Assembly (NCBI GenBank): GCA_031423155.1
Contig: JANPEZ010000056.1
Coordinates: 1 to 46,286 of the forward strand
DNA: 46,286 bases
Origin: JANPEZ01 sp031423155
Lineage (GTDB): Bacteria > Actinomycetota > UBA4738 > HRBIN12
Reading direction: 5' to 3'
Part shown: piece after piece, positions 7,935-15,987 of the stretch
How the letters are laid out: each line of letters opens with the position of its first letter
How positions within the stretch are numbered: the stretch's first letter is position 1
Made by a program: the position numbers and the translations under genes
Notes under the pieces: model-generated
Seen by the model: only the letters and a program-made list of their open reading frames with translations
What the model was told of the DNA's origin: nothing
The model's database searches: none

Positions 7935-9172
7935 TCGCGGATCTTGGTCCCGGTGTTAGCCCCGACCTGCTGTGGCTCCTGGAGGTCCTCTTCGACGAGG
8001 ACGGTGTCAGGGTTACCCGGGGGGACGAGCCGGCGCCGAGCGGCTGGCGCACCTTCGAGCGCTACACCGTGGTCCCAGATCTGGCTCGCGCGAGACTGCT
8101 GCTCCCATCGGTGCGTCCGGCCGCGCGCACGGCCCTGTCCGCCTACAACGCCCTCAGGCCCGGGAAGGTCCGGGCGAGCCGAGCCCTCGTCGGGGCCGCG
8201 ATGATGTCGGGGCTCGGCAGGTTCGCGTTCCGAGACTCCCTGTCCGTTCACGTCGAAGAGGAACGCCCGCCCCTGCTTTCCGCGAACCTGTCGGAGACTT
8301 TCGGAAGAGGCGATGTCGTCCTTGCCGTGGGGGTTCGGCCCTCCTCTCCCTACAGGAAGCCGGTCGTGCAGACTCTCACTCCTTCCGGAGAACTCCTTGG
8401 CTACGCCAAGCTCGGGTGGAGCGATCTGACCCGCGGCATGGTCACCAACGAGGCCCAGGTGCTGGAGGGACTCGCGGAGGAGACGACGACCGGGCTCAGG
8501 GTTCCCAGGCCCCTGAGGCGAACCGCCTGGCGTGGCCAGACCTTGTTGATCACCGAGCCGATGCCCCGCGACCTGAGGCGATACGAGTCCTCTCAAGGGC
8601 CGCCTGCCGCCTCGATCACGCGCGGCATCGCCGAAAGGCTGGGGACGTCGAGCGGGATCTTCTCGGCCAGCGCGTATCGCTCGCGCCTCGTGGAGGGTTT
8701 CCGCGCGACGCGGGAGGTGGCCGAGGCCGCGGGCCTGGTGGGCACTGACCGGATGCTGGCGGCCGTCTCGTCCCGCCACGGGGGGACGGAGCTCGAGTTC
8801 GGCTGCTGGCACGGGGACTGGTCCCCCTGGAACCTCGGCGTGAGAGCGGGCGAACTCTGGGCCTGGGATTGGGAGTACGCCGGGACCGACGTTCCGGTCG
8901 GGTTCGACCCGGTTCACTTCCACTTTCAGGTCGCCTTCATCGGCCGGCGCGGGACCCTGTCAGATGGGTTCGAAGCGGCGCGGACAGTGGGCCGGCGCGA
9001 GCTCGAGGCTCTCGATCTCTCGCCGGCCCAGATCGAAGCCACCTTGGACCTTCACGGTGTTCAGGTCATCCTGCGCTACCTGGAAGCCATGAGAGAGGGC
9101 GCCCCCGAGAACCCGAGGTTCCTGGCAGGCGCGGCCGAAGCGATCAAGGGTTTGACGACCGGCGAGCGATAG
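7931..9172 (+). CDS. APH/choline-kinase-fold phosphotransferase-like protein
   Basis: This 413-residue protein has the residues of an aminoglycoside phosphotransferase/protein-kinase-like fold in order: a strand lysine (YAKLGW, Lys160), a helix-C glutamate (Glu174), a catalytic loop HGDWSPWN (His294, Asp296, Asn301) and a metal-binding Asp313 in WDWEYAG. The first 120 residues are specific to this protein and not recognised. It overlaps the sulfotransferase stop (ATGA). Kinases of this fold phosphorylate small hydroxyl compounds, so it might phosphorylate a sugar, a polyol or a lipid head group of the glycan; this is inference. The C-terminus overlaps the convergent O-antigen-ligase gene by 29 bp. 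Confidence 0.66.
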   Translation: MIADLGPGVSPDLLWLLEVLFDEDGVRVTRGDEPAPSGWRTFERYTVVPDLARARLLLPSVRPAARTALSAYNALRPGKVRASRALVGAAMMSGLGRFAFRDSLSVHVEEERPPLLSANLSETFGRGDVVLAVGVRPSSPYRKPVVQTLTPSGELLGYAKLGWSDLTRGMVTNEAQVLEGLAEETTTGLRVPRPLRRTAWRGQTLLITEPMPRDLRRYESSQGPPAASITRGIAERLGTSSGIFSASAYRSRLVEGFRATREVAEAAGLVGTDRMLAAVSSRHGGTELEFGCWHGDWSPWNLGVRAGELWAWDWEYAGTDVPVGFDPVHFHFQVAFIGRRGTLSDGFEAARTVGRRELEALDLSPAQIEATLDLHGVQVILRYLEAMREGAPENPRFLAGAAEAIKGLTTGER

Positions 9173-10529
9173 ACCCGTTGGCTCGATCGGGCCCCCTTCG
9201 GCGGGCGGCTATCGGCGCCACTCCGGCTTCCCTCCAGGCCAGGGCGGCTCCGATCATCACGAGGGTCAGGCCCCAGGGAGCCAGTTCGTAGTACGGCATC
9301 TGGATGATCCCCGTGAAGATGGCCACCTCCGCCCAAAGGCGCGCGTTGCGATCCCCGGGATGACCCTCCGGCAGCCGCCGCGAGGCCTTCCATAGGGCCC
9401 AGAGCAGCCATCCGACGAAGAAAGTCAGGCCCGGGATCCCCTGGGCGACGACCACGGTCCACATCTGACCGTGCGTTCCAGCCGAGAGGTTTCCCTCGGT
9501 GGCCACCGGAGCCCCATAGCCGAAGAACGGGGACTGCTTCACGAGCTCTATCGAGGTCTGATAGAGCTCGGCTCGGTGAGCGTCTCCGTATCCGTTGTTC
9601 AGGCGAACCAGGATGATCTCGCCGAGCGGGGTCACGAACAACAGCATTCCCAGGACCAAGCCGGCGAGCATCACCACCTTCAGCACCTGTTGGTTCTTTC
9701 CCCGGGCCTGACGGAACACGGCGTATCCCATCCCTCCTGCCGCGGAGAGCCATGCCCCCCGATCCAGTGAGAAGACCAGAGGCAGGACCGATCCGAGGAG
9801 GACCAACACCATGATGTCGCGCCAGAACTTCTTCCGGATATACGCGAGCGCCCCGATCGCGAACGGCAACGTGATCGCGTAGGTGGCTCCCCACAGGTTC
9901 GTGTAGACGAACGGAACCTTCGGCCGGTGGATCGGATATGCAGCGAAGGCCTTGGCCGAGGTGGTGCTTGCCGACACGAGGTCACTGATGAACTCCTGGC
10001 GTAGCAGCTGAGGCGGAAGCAGGGACTGCACCGGGGTTCGGAAGGAGACGTTCGGCAGGACCATCCCAACGATCCCGCCCATCACGATCACGACGAAGAA
10101 CCCCGCCAAACCCAGGAACACCGACGAGGTTGGAAGCTCCGTTTTCGAGTAGTTGAGGAAGTAGACGAAGGCGATCGTCGCCGCCAGGTAGAGGGAGACC
10201 CTGTAGCCCAGTGAGAACCCTTGCTTGGGATCCGTGATCTGGGTGGCGGAGAACGCGCACCAGACCAGGAACCCGAGCCAGAGGGCGAACCCCTTCGGGG
10301 CGGCCAGCTTCCGCCGGAAGAGCGTGGCGGCGAGCATCGGCAGGGCAAGAGCCTGCAGGATGAAGCCGCTGAGCCCCATCAGCCACCACAGGGGCAAGAG
10401 GATGAAGATCGCCGTGATGGGCCAGACCGCGGGCAGCAGCCTGGCCTCGCCGATCCTGCCCTGAGGCTCGTGCCACCGACCCACCAGGGGGGCGTCGAGG
10501 TAGGGGTCGGGTCCGAGGGCATCGCTCAT
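9144..10529 (-). CDS. O-antigen ligase / Wzy-like membrane protein
   Basis: This is a polytopic membrane protein of 461 residues with about 10-12 hydrophobic segments. Its C-terminal half has the Wzy_C/O-antigen-ligase pattern: a Gly-rich helix after an arginine-bearing external loop (FSLDRGAWLSAAGGMGY) and a long extracytoplasmic loop with HRAELYQTSIELVKQSPFFGYG. Such proteins polymerise repeat units or transfer finished glycan to an acceptor. The start used is the ATG at 10529; a GTG at 10547 is possible and lies closer to a GGGAGG stretch. It is convergent with the kinase-like gene and divergent from the GH26-like gene, so it appears to be transcribed on its own. Confidence 0.8.
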   Translation of the reverse strand: MSDALGPDPYLDAPLVGRWHEPQGRIGEARLLPAVWPITAIFILLPLWWLMGLSGFILQALALPMLAATLFRRKLAAPKGFALWLGFLVWCAFSATQITDPKQGFSLGYRVSLYLAATIAFVYFLNYSKTELPTSSVFLGLAGFFVVIVMGGIVGMVLPNVSFRTPVQSLLPPQLLRQEFISDLVSASTTSAKAFAAYPIHRPKVPFVYTNLWGATYAITLPFAIGALAYIRKKFWRDIMVLVLLGSVLPLVFSLDRGAWLSAAGGMGYAVFRQARGKNQQVLKVVMLAGLVLGMLLFVTPLGEIILVRLNNGYGDAHRAELYQTSIELVKQSPFFGYGAPVATEGNLSAGTHGQMWTVVVAQGIPGLTFFVGWLLWALWKASRRLPEGHPGDRNARLWAEVAIFTGIIQMPYYELAPWGLTLVMIGAALAWREAGVAPIAARRRGPDRANGSIARRSSNP

Positions 10530-10601
10530 GCCCGGCCACGGTAGCACCCGGAAGGAGCCCTCCCGCCCAGCTTTGACCCGTGCTTGAGGAAGCGCGAACT
10601 A

Positions 10602-10617
10602 ACTACATATCTGTAGT
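10602..10617. promoter_or_regulatory. Palindrome in the divergent intergenic region
   Basis: A perfect six-base inverted repeat, ACTACA-TATC-TGTAGT, lies in the 119-bp gap between the divergent ligase and hydrolase genes. It is the most AT-rich stretch around and is placed 32 bp upstream of the hydrolase ATG. It could be an operator or part of overlapping -10 regions; no clear -35/-10 pair can be assigned. Confidence 0.4.
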
Positions 10618-10648
10618 CACTAAAGACCATCTGACCTGCGCCGATTAG

Positions 10649-11665
10649 ATGAGCATGAGCGCGAACATCGACCAGGCGAGGGTGGACCGCAGGAGTTTCA
10701 TGCGGGCCTCCGCCGTTCTGGCGGGAGCGGGCGCGATCGCTATGAACCCGACCCTTCGCGCGCTGGCGAGCAGGAGTTCGATGGGGGCCCGCATCACGAC
10801 CGCCGGGAAGTGCCTGATAGGCGCCCACGTCTCCCCGCGGCCGGGCGAGACGCCTGAGGGTGCCATCGAAGCCCTGGAGGGCGAACTCGGCCGGCGCTTA
10901 GGCGTCGACCGCCAGTACTACCACGACGAGATCTTCCCTACGGCCTACGATCAGTGGACCGCGTCGCAGGGGCGCATCCCCGCCATCTCATTCAAGTCCT
11001 ACGACGGCTGGAAGGTCATCCGCTGGGCAGCCGTGGCAGCGGGGGAATGGGACGATCACCTCAACACCCTGGCCGATAGCTGCAAGGCGTTCGGCGGCCC
11101 GATGTTCCTCACGTTCTTCCACGAGCCCGAGAATGATTCCGACAAGTTCGGAACTCCCGCCGAATACGTCGCCGCCTGGAGGCACGTCGTCGACGTCTTC
11201 CGCGCGAAGGGCGCCACGAACGTTCGCTGGGCGACCTGCCTGATGGGAACCACGTACTGGAACCCCTCCGTCGCCAACAGCTGGTACCCGGGCGAGAAGT
11301 ACGTCGACTACATCGGCGCGGACGCCTACAACTGGGGCCCGAGCACCGAGGTATGTGTGAACAACGCCTGGACCTCGTTCCGCTGGAGGGTCGAGCGCTT
11401 CTACTCCTTCGGGCTGTCGAAGAGCAAGCCGATGGTCGTTCTGGAGACCGGCTGCTCAGAGGACCCCGAGAACCCCGGCCGCAAGGCGGCGTGGATCCGC
11501 GGGATGAGGGCCACGCTCAAAGACATGCCCAGGATCAAGGTCGTCTGCTGGTTCCAGGCCGGACTCGATACCGGTAACAAGTGCGAGTGGTGGGTCGACA
11601 GTTCGGACGCCTCGCGTTCGGCGATGACGGCACTGATCGCAGACCCCTACTTCATCAAGTCCTAG
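10649..11665 (+). CDS. Tat-exported GH26-like glycoside hydrolase
   Basis: This 338-residue protein has a twin-arginine signal (DRRSFMRAS at residues 13-21, then a hydrophobic alanine-rich segment to about residue 40). The mature part has the TIM-barrel landmarks of GH26 and related clan GH-A enzymes: FFHEPEN with a likely acid/base Glu159, and VVLETGCSE with a likely nucleophile Glu266. GH26 members cleave beta-mannans or related glucans, so it may trim or release the polysaccharide made by this locus. The ATG at 10649 is used; a second ATG at 10655 would drop two residues. No strong ribosome site is visible before either start. Export and fold are well supported, the glycan target is not. 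Confidence 0.75.
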   Translation: MSMSANIDQARVDRRSFMRASAVLAGAGAIAMNPTLRALASRSSMGARITTAGKCLIGAHVSPRPGETPEGAIEALEGELGRRLGVDRQYYHDEIFPTAYDQWTASQGRIPAISFKSYDGWKVIRWAAVAAGEWDDHLNTLADSCKAFGGPMFLTFFHEPENDSDKFGTPAEYVAAWRHVVDVFRAKGATNVRWATCLMGTTYWNPSVANSWYPGEKYVDYIGADAYNWGPSTEVCVNNAWTSFRWRVERFYSFGLSKSKPMVVLETGCSEDPENPGRKAAWIRGMRATLKDMPRIKVVCWFQAGLDTGNKCEWWVDSSDASRSAMTALIADPYFIKS

Positions 11666-11686
11666 TCCGGGACGGCGAGCGGGGTA

Positions 11687-11821
11687 TCAGCGAGACGTTG
11701 ACTGACGCGCTGCAGCCAGAAGCGCCGTGGCGACCCAGCCTTCCGCCGCTCCGAAGTCCCCCGCAGCAACGGCATCGGCGAATTCAGCAGCGATGCGGTC
11801 GAGGGTGGTGGTCCTGCTCAT
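11687..11821 (-). CDS. Possible small protein, 44 residues
   Basis: A short minus-strand frame starting at the ATG at 11821 gives an alanine-rich, amphipathic helical peptide (MSRTTTLDRIAAEFADAV then AAGDFGAAEGWVATALLAA) that looks more protein-like than the shadow frames around it. There is no good ribosome site before the ATG, and the longer version (start 11914) has an Arg/Cys-rich non-protein-like extension. It may be a real small protein or chance. Confidence 0.35.
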   Translation of the reverse strand: MSRTTTLDRIAAEFADAVAAGDFGAAEGWVATALLAAARQSTSR

Positions 11822-12008
11822 GCACCGGATATCGACCCGGCAGGCACGAGACTTGACCCCATCATGGTTCCCTTCTAGACATTCCCTCTTCCGGCGTGCC
11901 TGGGTGTCGGCCAAATCCAGCCTTTGGTCGGTTGCTAGGTCTAGCCCATAAGTCCTATCATTCCTGCCTCAGGTTCATCCAAGGCCGACTAGCGAAGGGG
12001 TTCATCGC
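11822..12008. other. Non-coding stretch upstream of the small surface protein
   Basis: Together with the doubtful small frame at 11687-11821, this forms a 343-bp gap between the hydrolase and the small surface protein gene. I see only the promoter candidate at 11932-11961 and a GAAGGGG ribosome site around 11994-12000 for the downstream gene. Confidence 0.5.
11932..11961 (+). promoter_or_regulatory. Candidate promoter (TTGCTA, 18 bp, TATCAT)
   Basis: A -35-like TTGCTA at 11932-11937 and a -10-like TATCAT at 11956-11961 are separated by 18 bp. This leaves a leader of about 40 nt, containing a GAAGGGG ribosome site, before the gene at 12009. Confidence 0.45.
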
Positions 12009-12248
12009 ATGAAGCGCATCGTTGGAGTATTGAGCGGCGCAGCCGTCATGGTGATCGGCCTGGCTGGTTCCGCCCTCGCTCAAGAGGTCACGGAGTCGCC
12101 TTCTCCGACGACTACCGTTCGTGGGGGTGGCGGTACCGCCTTCACGGGAGCGGATGTCTCCATGGGCCTGGTGATCCTCGCGGCTCTGGTGGTGGTCGGC
12201 ATCGCGGCGCTGTTCGTCGCCCGCCGCCGCACAGCCACGCAGTCCTAG
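12009..12248 (+). CDS. Small secreted, C-terminally membrane-anchored protein
   Basis: This 79-residue protein has a signal peptide (MKRIVGVLSGAAVMVIGLAG...ALAQ, cleavage near residue 25), a short Ser/Thr/Pro linker, then TAFTGADVS, a hydrophobic segment and the basic tail ARRRTATQS. The order resembles actinobacterial cell-wall sorting signals (xxFTG, hydrophobic, Arg-rich) but the motif is not a canonical LPXTG, so simple membrane anchoring is equally possible. After removal of the signal only about 20 residues are exposed. It has its own promoter candidate and a terminator hairpin just after the stop. Function unknown. Confidence 0.7.
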   Translation: MKRIVGVLSGAAVMVIGLAGSALAQEVTESPSPTTTVRGGGGTAFTGADVSMGLVILAALVVVGIAALFVARRRTATQS

Positions 12249-12270
12249 TTCGACAGGTTCACAACCGGGG

Positions 12271-12299
12271 GCCGGTCCCGACAGGGGCCGGCTTTCGCG
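12271..12299 (+). terminator. Hairpin terminator
   Basis: A nine-base-pair stem (GCCGGTCCC, loop GACA, GGGGCCGGC with one G-T pair) lies at 12271-12292, about 20 bp after the stop at 12248, and is followed by TTTCGCGC. It sits between convergent genes and could stop transcripts from both sides, although the T-run is short. Confidence 0.55.
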
Positions 12300-12303
12300 C
12301 TTC

Positions 12304-14301
12304 CTACAGGCGCATCAGCTCGCGCCACAGTCCGAGTGCTGGTGAGGCTTGGAAGCGAACCTCGATCACGACCTGGCGTCCCGGAGTGCCGCGCCAAGTG
12401 GCGGTATCACCGTCAACCTGCATCGGCTCGCTCGTCCATGTGATGTGAGTGCCGGCTGGCGAAGTGATCTGGATCGTCACGTCGGTGGGCCGGATCGTCG
12501 CCTGTCCGAGCAGCGTCAGCCGATAGGAACCCGCCGAAGAGTTCCCTTCCCAGACCCCCGACTGCTTCGTCTGGACCGAGATACTGGCCGACTCGCCCGA
12601 CGGGATGGTGAAGAAGTCCTGGTACCAAGTAAGGCCCAGCTCCGACCCGGTCCGCATCGAGATGCGCTCACCGCTGCGTTCGGCGTCGGCCAACTCACAC
12701 GATGCCGGGCAGGCGAACGTCACGAGCGAGATCTGATCTCCGGGCTCGGCCCCCTCGACGTTCGGTCCGATCACGTAACGAGGTTGGCCCGAAGGGGGAG
12801 CATCGTTCGTCAGCACTAGGTCGGTGGTGGCTATCGCCTCGTGTTCGCCTCCGAGTAGCACAGAGTAGGAAACCGACCGCGAGGCGTAGTAGTCCACCTT
12901 GGCTCCGGATCGGCTGTTGATGCTCACCGAGGCGAAGTCGCCCGGTCCATCCATCGCGAAGGCTCCCGAGACACCGGCGAGCGACAGGCCTTCCTGGAAT
13001 ACGGGGTCGGCCGAATACACCTGGATATGGCCGGCGGCGACGGTCTTGGCGATCGCCCTCAGTCGCGCGATCCCCTTGTCATCCATCCCGAGGAAGCGGT
13101 CGAAGACATCCTTGGCCACCCCTCCGAGTACCTCCTTTCGGGCGATCGGTCCGGGGAAGCTCGAGAAAGCCTCATTGGCCAGGAAGTCCACGACGTTAGA
13201 GGCGTCGATCCTGATGCCCAGCGACGGGATCCGCGCCGGACCGGTGATCTCGAGCATCGCCTGCAGGGCGTAGGGATCGGCCGTGAGCATGCCATCGAGT
13301 CTCAAGCCTTCGGCCCTCTCGTAGGTCGCCATCGCGGCCCTTGCGGCAGAGGGGAAATCCGGGGTCATGTTGGCGTCTAGCCAGTCGCCCGCACCGCCGT
13401 ACTGGTTGTAGTTGCGCCTGTAGCCCGGGCTCGGTTCCGCGACCTGATCCGGATCGAAGCTCGGCAAGGACTGGACCGGGTGGAACGGCGAGAACGACAA
13501 GCGGCCGCCCTCCACCGTCAGGATGGAGTAGGCGCCCATGATGCCGCCGGCTCCCCTCTGCTCGGCGGGGTTGATGGCTCCGAAGAAGTAGTGGCGCGTA
13601 CCGTTCGCCCCCGCGAAGTCCGGAAGCCTTTCGAGGATGTCGCGAGTCGCGCTGAGCGCCCGGTCGGCCGACACGACCTGATCGAGTGCGGCCCGGCGAG
13701 CCTCTGCAACGGGGCCCAACAGCATCGAGGAGGGTGAGTCCATCACTATCTGGGCTGCGCGCGCGGTGGACTCCTCGGCAGCGGCGACGTCATCTGCGAG
13801 GCCGGCGAGGGCTTCGATCGGCAGCCTTCCGCCGCGGGGGGCGAGCGACCCCAGTCCGTCCGGCAGGGAGGCCACGGCCTCGACCAATCGCGTTCCACCC
13901 TGTGCTAGCTGCTCTCCGGCCAGAGCCAGATCGCGCACGACGTCAGCGGTTCTTCCCAGGACCGGGATGGCACCTGTGACCTTGAACAACGACGTGTGGG
14001 TCCCCTCCTCGGCCGCCTGGAATCTCGCCTCGGCCTCCTTGAAGGAAGAGGCGGCCAGGTCGAGGTTGCCGAAGCCGACAGCGGAACGGCCCTTCTGCAT
14101 GGCCGCTCGCCCGGCTTGAAGATCGCGCCTCACTCCATCCGTCGCAGCCGCCGCCACCACGGCCAGCAAGGCGGATGAGAAGACGAGCCAGAGCACGGCG
14201 AGCAGGATCCGAAAGCGCCTCCGGCGACGGCTTGGACCCGGCGCAGGTTGGACGGAGGGATCCTCCCGCGTCAGCTCCGGTCCTTGCGGATGGTCTCCCA
14301 C
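12304..14301 (-). CDS. DUF4012 domain protein
   Basis: This protein of about 665 residues has a cytoplasmic basic N-terminus (PSRRRRRF), one membrane helix at about residues 30-55 (ILLAVLWLVFSSALLAVV) and a large extracytoplasmic part. The extracytoplasmic part has a helical region (about 60-190) followed by the conserved core with GANGTRHYFFGAINPAEQRGAGGI and NYNQYGGAGDWLD blocks typical of DUF4012. The frame runs open far into the upstream gene; the GTG at 14301 is the best start because it is preceded by AAGGCGACG and overlaps the upstream gene by 31 bp. DUF4012 proteins are common in actinobacterial polysaccharide loci; their biochemical role is not established. Coupling to the Wzc-type gene suggests a shared role in glycan export or assembly. 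Confidence 0.8.
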   Translation of the reverse strand: MGDHPQGPELTREDPSVQPAPGPSRRRRRFRILLAVLWLVFSSALLAVVAAAATDGVRRDLQAGRAAMQKGRSAVGFGNLDLAASSFKEAEARFQAAEEGTHTSLFKVTGAIPVLGRTADVVRDLALAGEQLAQGGTRLVEAVASLPDGLGSLAPRGGRLPIEALAGLADDVAAAEESTARAAQIVMDSPSSMLLGPVAEARRAALDQVVSADRALSATRDILERLPDFAGANGTRHYFFGAINPAEQRGAGGIMGAYSILTVEGGRLSFSPFHPVQSLPSFDPDQVAEPSPGYRRNYNQYGGAGDWLDANMTPDFPSAARAAMATYERAEGLRLDGMLTADPYALQAMLEITGPARIPSLGIRIDASNVVDFLANEAFSSFPGPIARKEVLGGVAKDVFDRFLGMDDKGIARLRAIAKTVAAGHIQVYSADPVFQEGLSLAGVSGAFAMDGPGDFASVSINSRSGAKVDYYASRSVSYSVLLGGEHEAIATTDLVLTNDAPPSGQPRYVIGPNVEGAEPGDQISLVTFACPASCELADAERSGERISMRTGSELGLTWYQDFFTIPSGESASISVQTKQSGVWEGNSSAGSYRLTLLGQATIRPTDVTIQITSPAGTHITWTSEPMQVDGDTATWRGTPGRQVVIEVRFQASPALGLWRELMRL

Positions 14302-15860
14302 ACCGTCGCCTTGCCGTTGGCGGCGGGCTGGCCGTTGCCCGTAGGTCCGTAGCCGTATTGCGAGCCGTAGTAGGCGTAGCCGGTCGTTCCGGAGTCGACG
14401 TTGTTGAGCACGGCCCCCAGCATCCTGGCTCCGACCTGATCGAGCTGCGCGCGGGCCTGGATGACCGCATCGCGGGGGGTGCCGGCCGCGTCGGCAACGA
14501 AGATCACTCCATCGACCAAAGGTGCCAGCACCATCGCGTCGGCGACGGCCAGAACGGGCGGGCAGTCGATCACCATGAAGTCGACGACCTCGCGCTGTTC
14601 GCTCATCAGTTCCTGCATCTCGTTCGACTGGAGCAGCTCGGTCGGATTCTCCGGGATCCGTCCGCTCGACATCACCCACAGGTTGTCGATGCGCCCGGAC
14701 TTCAGCGACTCCCAGGGGCGGCGCTCGCCTGCCAGGACCTCGGCCAAGCCTCGGCCGCCTTCTATGCCGAAGAACTCGTGGATGCGCGGGCGCCTGAGGT
14801 CGGCGGATATGAGCACCACGCGCTTGCCCGCCTGAGCGAGAACCACCGAGAGATTGCCGGCGGTCGTCGACTTGCCCTCACCTGCCAGTGCCGAAACGAC
14901 CATCAGCGTCTTGATGCCGCGCTCGGCCGCCGCGACCAAGATGCTGGTCCTCAGGGTCCGGTAGGCCTCGGCCGCGGGGGAGCGAGGCGCGAGGATCGTC
15001 ACGAGTTGAGTCTCGTTGCGATCGCGCCATCCCGGGACCGACGGGATCATCGTCATGACCGGAGCGCCGATCGTGTCCTCCAGGTCATGACGCCCGCGCA
15101 GGTGGTCGTCCATCCGTTCGCGGAAGTACGCGGCGATCACGCCGAGGAACAACCCCAGGAACAACGCCAGCGCGATATTCATCGGAAGGTTCGGACTGGT
15201 CGGGGACTTGGGCGTGGACGCTTCCAGGATGACCGTCCCCGGGTCGATGGTGGTCGTTTCGATCTCGAGCAGCCTGCTCGTCAACAGATCGATCCCCGAC
15301 CCGACGATGGTGCTGTCCGACTTGGCTCTGAGTACCGCGATCGCATCGCGGTATCCGGCAGCCTGTGCATCGAGTTGAGCTTGGGCTGTTGAGGTCTTGA
15401 AGCTGAGGTACGACTCGGCGAAGGATTCGGCGCCTACCCTCGCAAGTTCCGGTCTGGGATCGGCGAACTTCACCTGAAGTACGTCTGCGTCGCCTGGACT
15501 GGTCACCTCCAACTTGCGCAGTATGCCGGTGACGGTGGCCTCGGGATTCACCTCCAGGATCTGCTTGAGCGCCGCCTCGGCGACCGCGGTCGAGGTGATC
15601 AACTCGATCTCGTTGTCCTTGTTGATCTGTGGTGCGAAGTTGCTCGTGGTCGATGATGCAGTCGAGATCGGGGGGCGAATGAGGACCTTGGCCGTCGCGG
15701 TGTAGATCTTGGTCTGCGTACTCGTGTATCCGATCGCCAATGCCACGAATGCCACCGTGATGATCAAGATCAAGCGCTTGCGCCGTCGGAGGACCGACAG
15801 GTAGTCGCGCAGGTCGAGGAAGCTGTCCTGCTGCTGAGGCGACCAAGAGGGTGTCTGCAT
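14271..15860 (-). CDS. Wzc-type polysaccharide chain-length regulator / BY-kinase
   Basis: This 529-residue fusion combines a Wzz-type chain-length domain (membrane helix at about 29-45, extracytoplasmic region, second helix at about 227-245) with a cytoplasmic bacterial tyrosine kinase. Kinase motifs are Walker A SALAGEGKST (323-332), Walker A' VVLISADLRRP (348-358) and Walker B FMVIDCPP (428-435). A C-terminal tyrosine cluster (YAYYGSQYGYG, about 495-505) is the expected autophosphorylation tail. The ATG at 15860 is used; the longer frame adds an arginine-rich stretch that does not look like protein. It controls length and export of capsule or exopolysaccharide, matching the glycan genes upstream in the window, and is coupled to the DUF4012 gene. 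Confidence 0.88.
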   Translation of the reverse strand: MQTPSWSPQQQDSFLDLRDYLSVLRRRKRLILIITVAFVALAIGYTSTQTKIYTATAKVLIRPPISTASSTTSNFAPQINKDNEIELITSTAVAEAALKQILEVNPEATVTGILRKLEVTSPGDADVLQVKFADPRPELARVGAESFAESYLSFKTSTAQAQLDAQAAGYRDAIAVLRAKSDSTIVGSGIDLLTSRLLEIETTTIDPGTVILEASTPKSPTSPNLPMNIALALFLGLFLGVIAAYFRERMDDHLRGRHDLEDTIGAPVMTMIPSVPGWRDRNETQLVTILAPRSPAAEAYRTLRTSILVAAAERGIKTLMVVSALAGEGKSTTAGNLSVVLAQAGKRVVLISADLRRPRIHEFFGIEGGRGLAEVLAGERRPWESLKSGRIDNLWVMSSGRIPENPTELLQSNEMQELMSEQREVVDFMVIDCPPVLAVADAMVLAPLVDGVIFVADAAGTPRDAVIQARAQLDQVGARMLGAVLNNVDSGTTGYAYYGSQYGYGPTGNGQPAANGKATVWETIRKDRS

Positions 15861-15972
15861 CGTCTGCTTCTGCTCTCGCGGACTCGTCGGGGAACGTCGC
15901 GGGTGTATTCCTGCTGGTAGGAGGCAAGGGTACCATCGGCCTCGGCCCGGCGTGCCTGAAGCATGTCGCTGA

Positions 15973-15978
15973 TACCCT
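15973..15978 (+). promoter_or_regulatory. -10 element of a leaderless promoter (pheA)
   Basis: TACCCT ends nine bases before the pheA ATG, so transcription would begin at or next to the start codon. No ribosome site is present. Confidence 0.45.
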
Positions 15979-15987
15979 TTCGCCCTC

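Noticed and set aside
1395..9172. Horizontal transfer of the sulfotransferase cluster
   Set aside because: By eye the base composition and codon use match the rest of the window, and no transposase, integrase or flanking repeat is present; codon statistics would be needed to argue otherwise.
14302..14679. N-terminal extension of the DUF4012 frame
   Set aside because: The extension lies within the Wzc-type gene and is arginine-rich with no family similarity; the GTG at 14301 gives a normal short cytoplasmic tail.
14175..15392. 405-codon plus-strand frame opposite the Wzc-type gene
   Set aside because: It is antisense to a gene with clear Walker motifs, and its translation is Arg/His/Asp-rich without any recognisable motif, as expected for a shadow frame in high-GC DNA.
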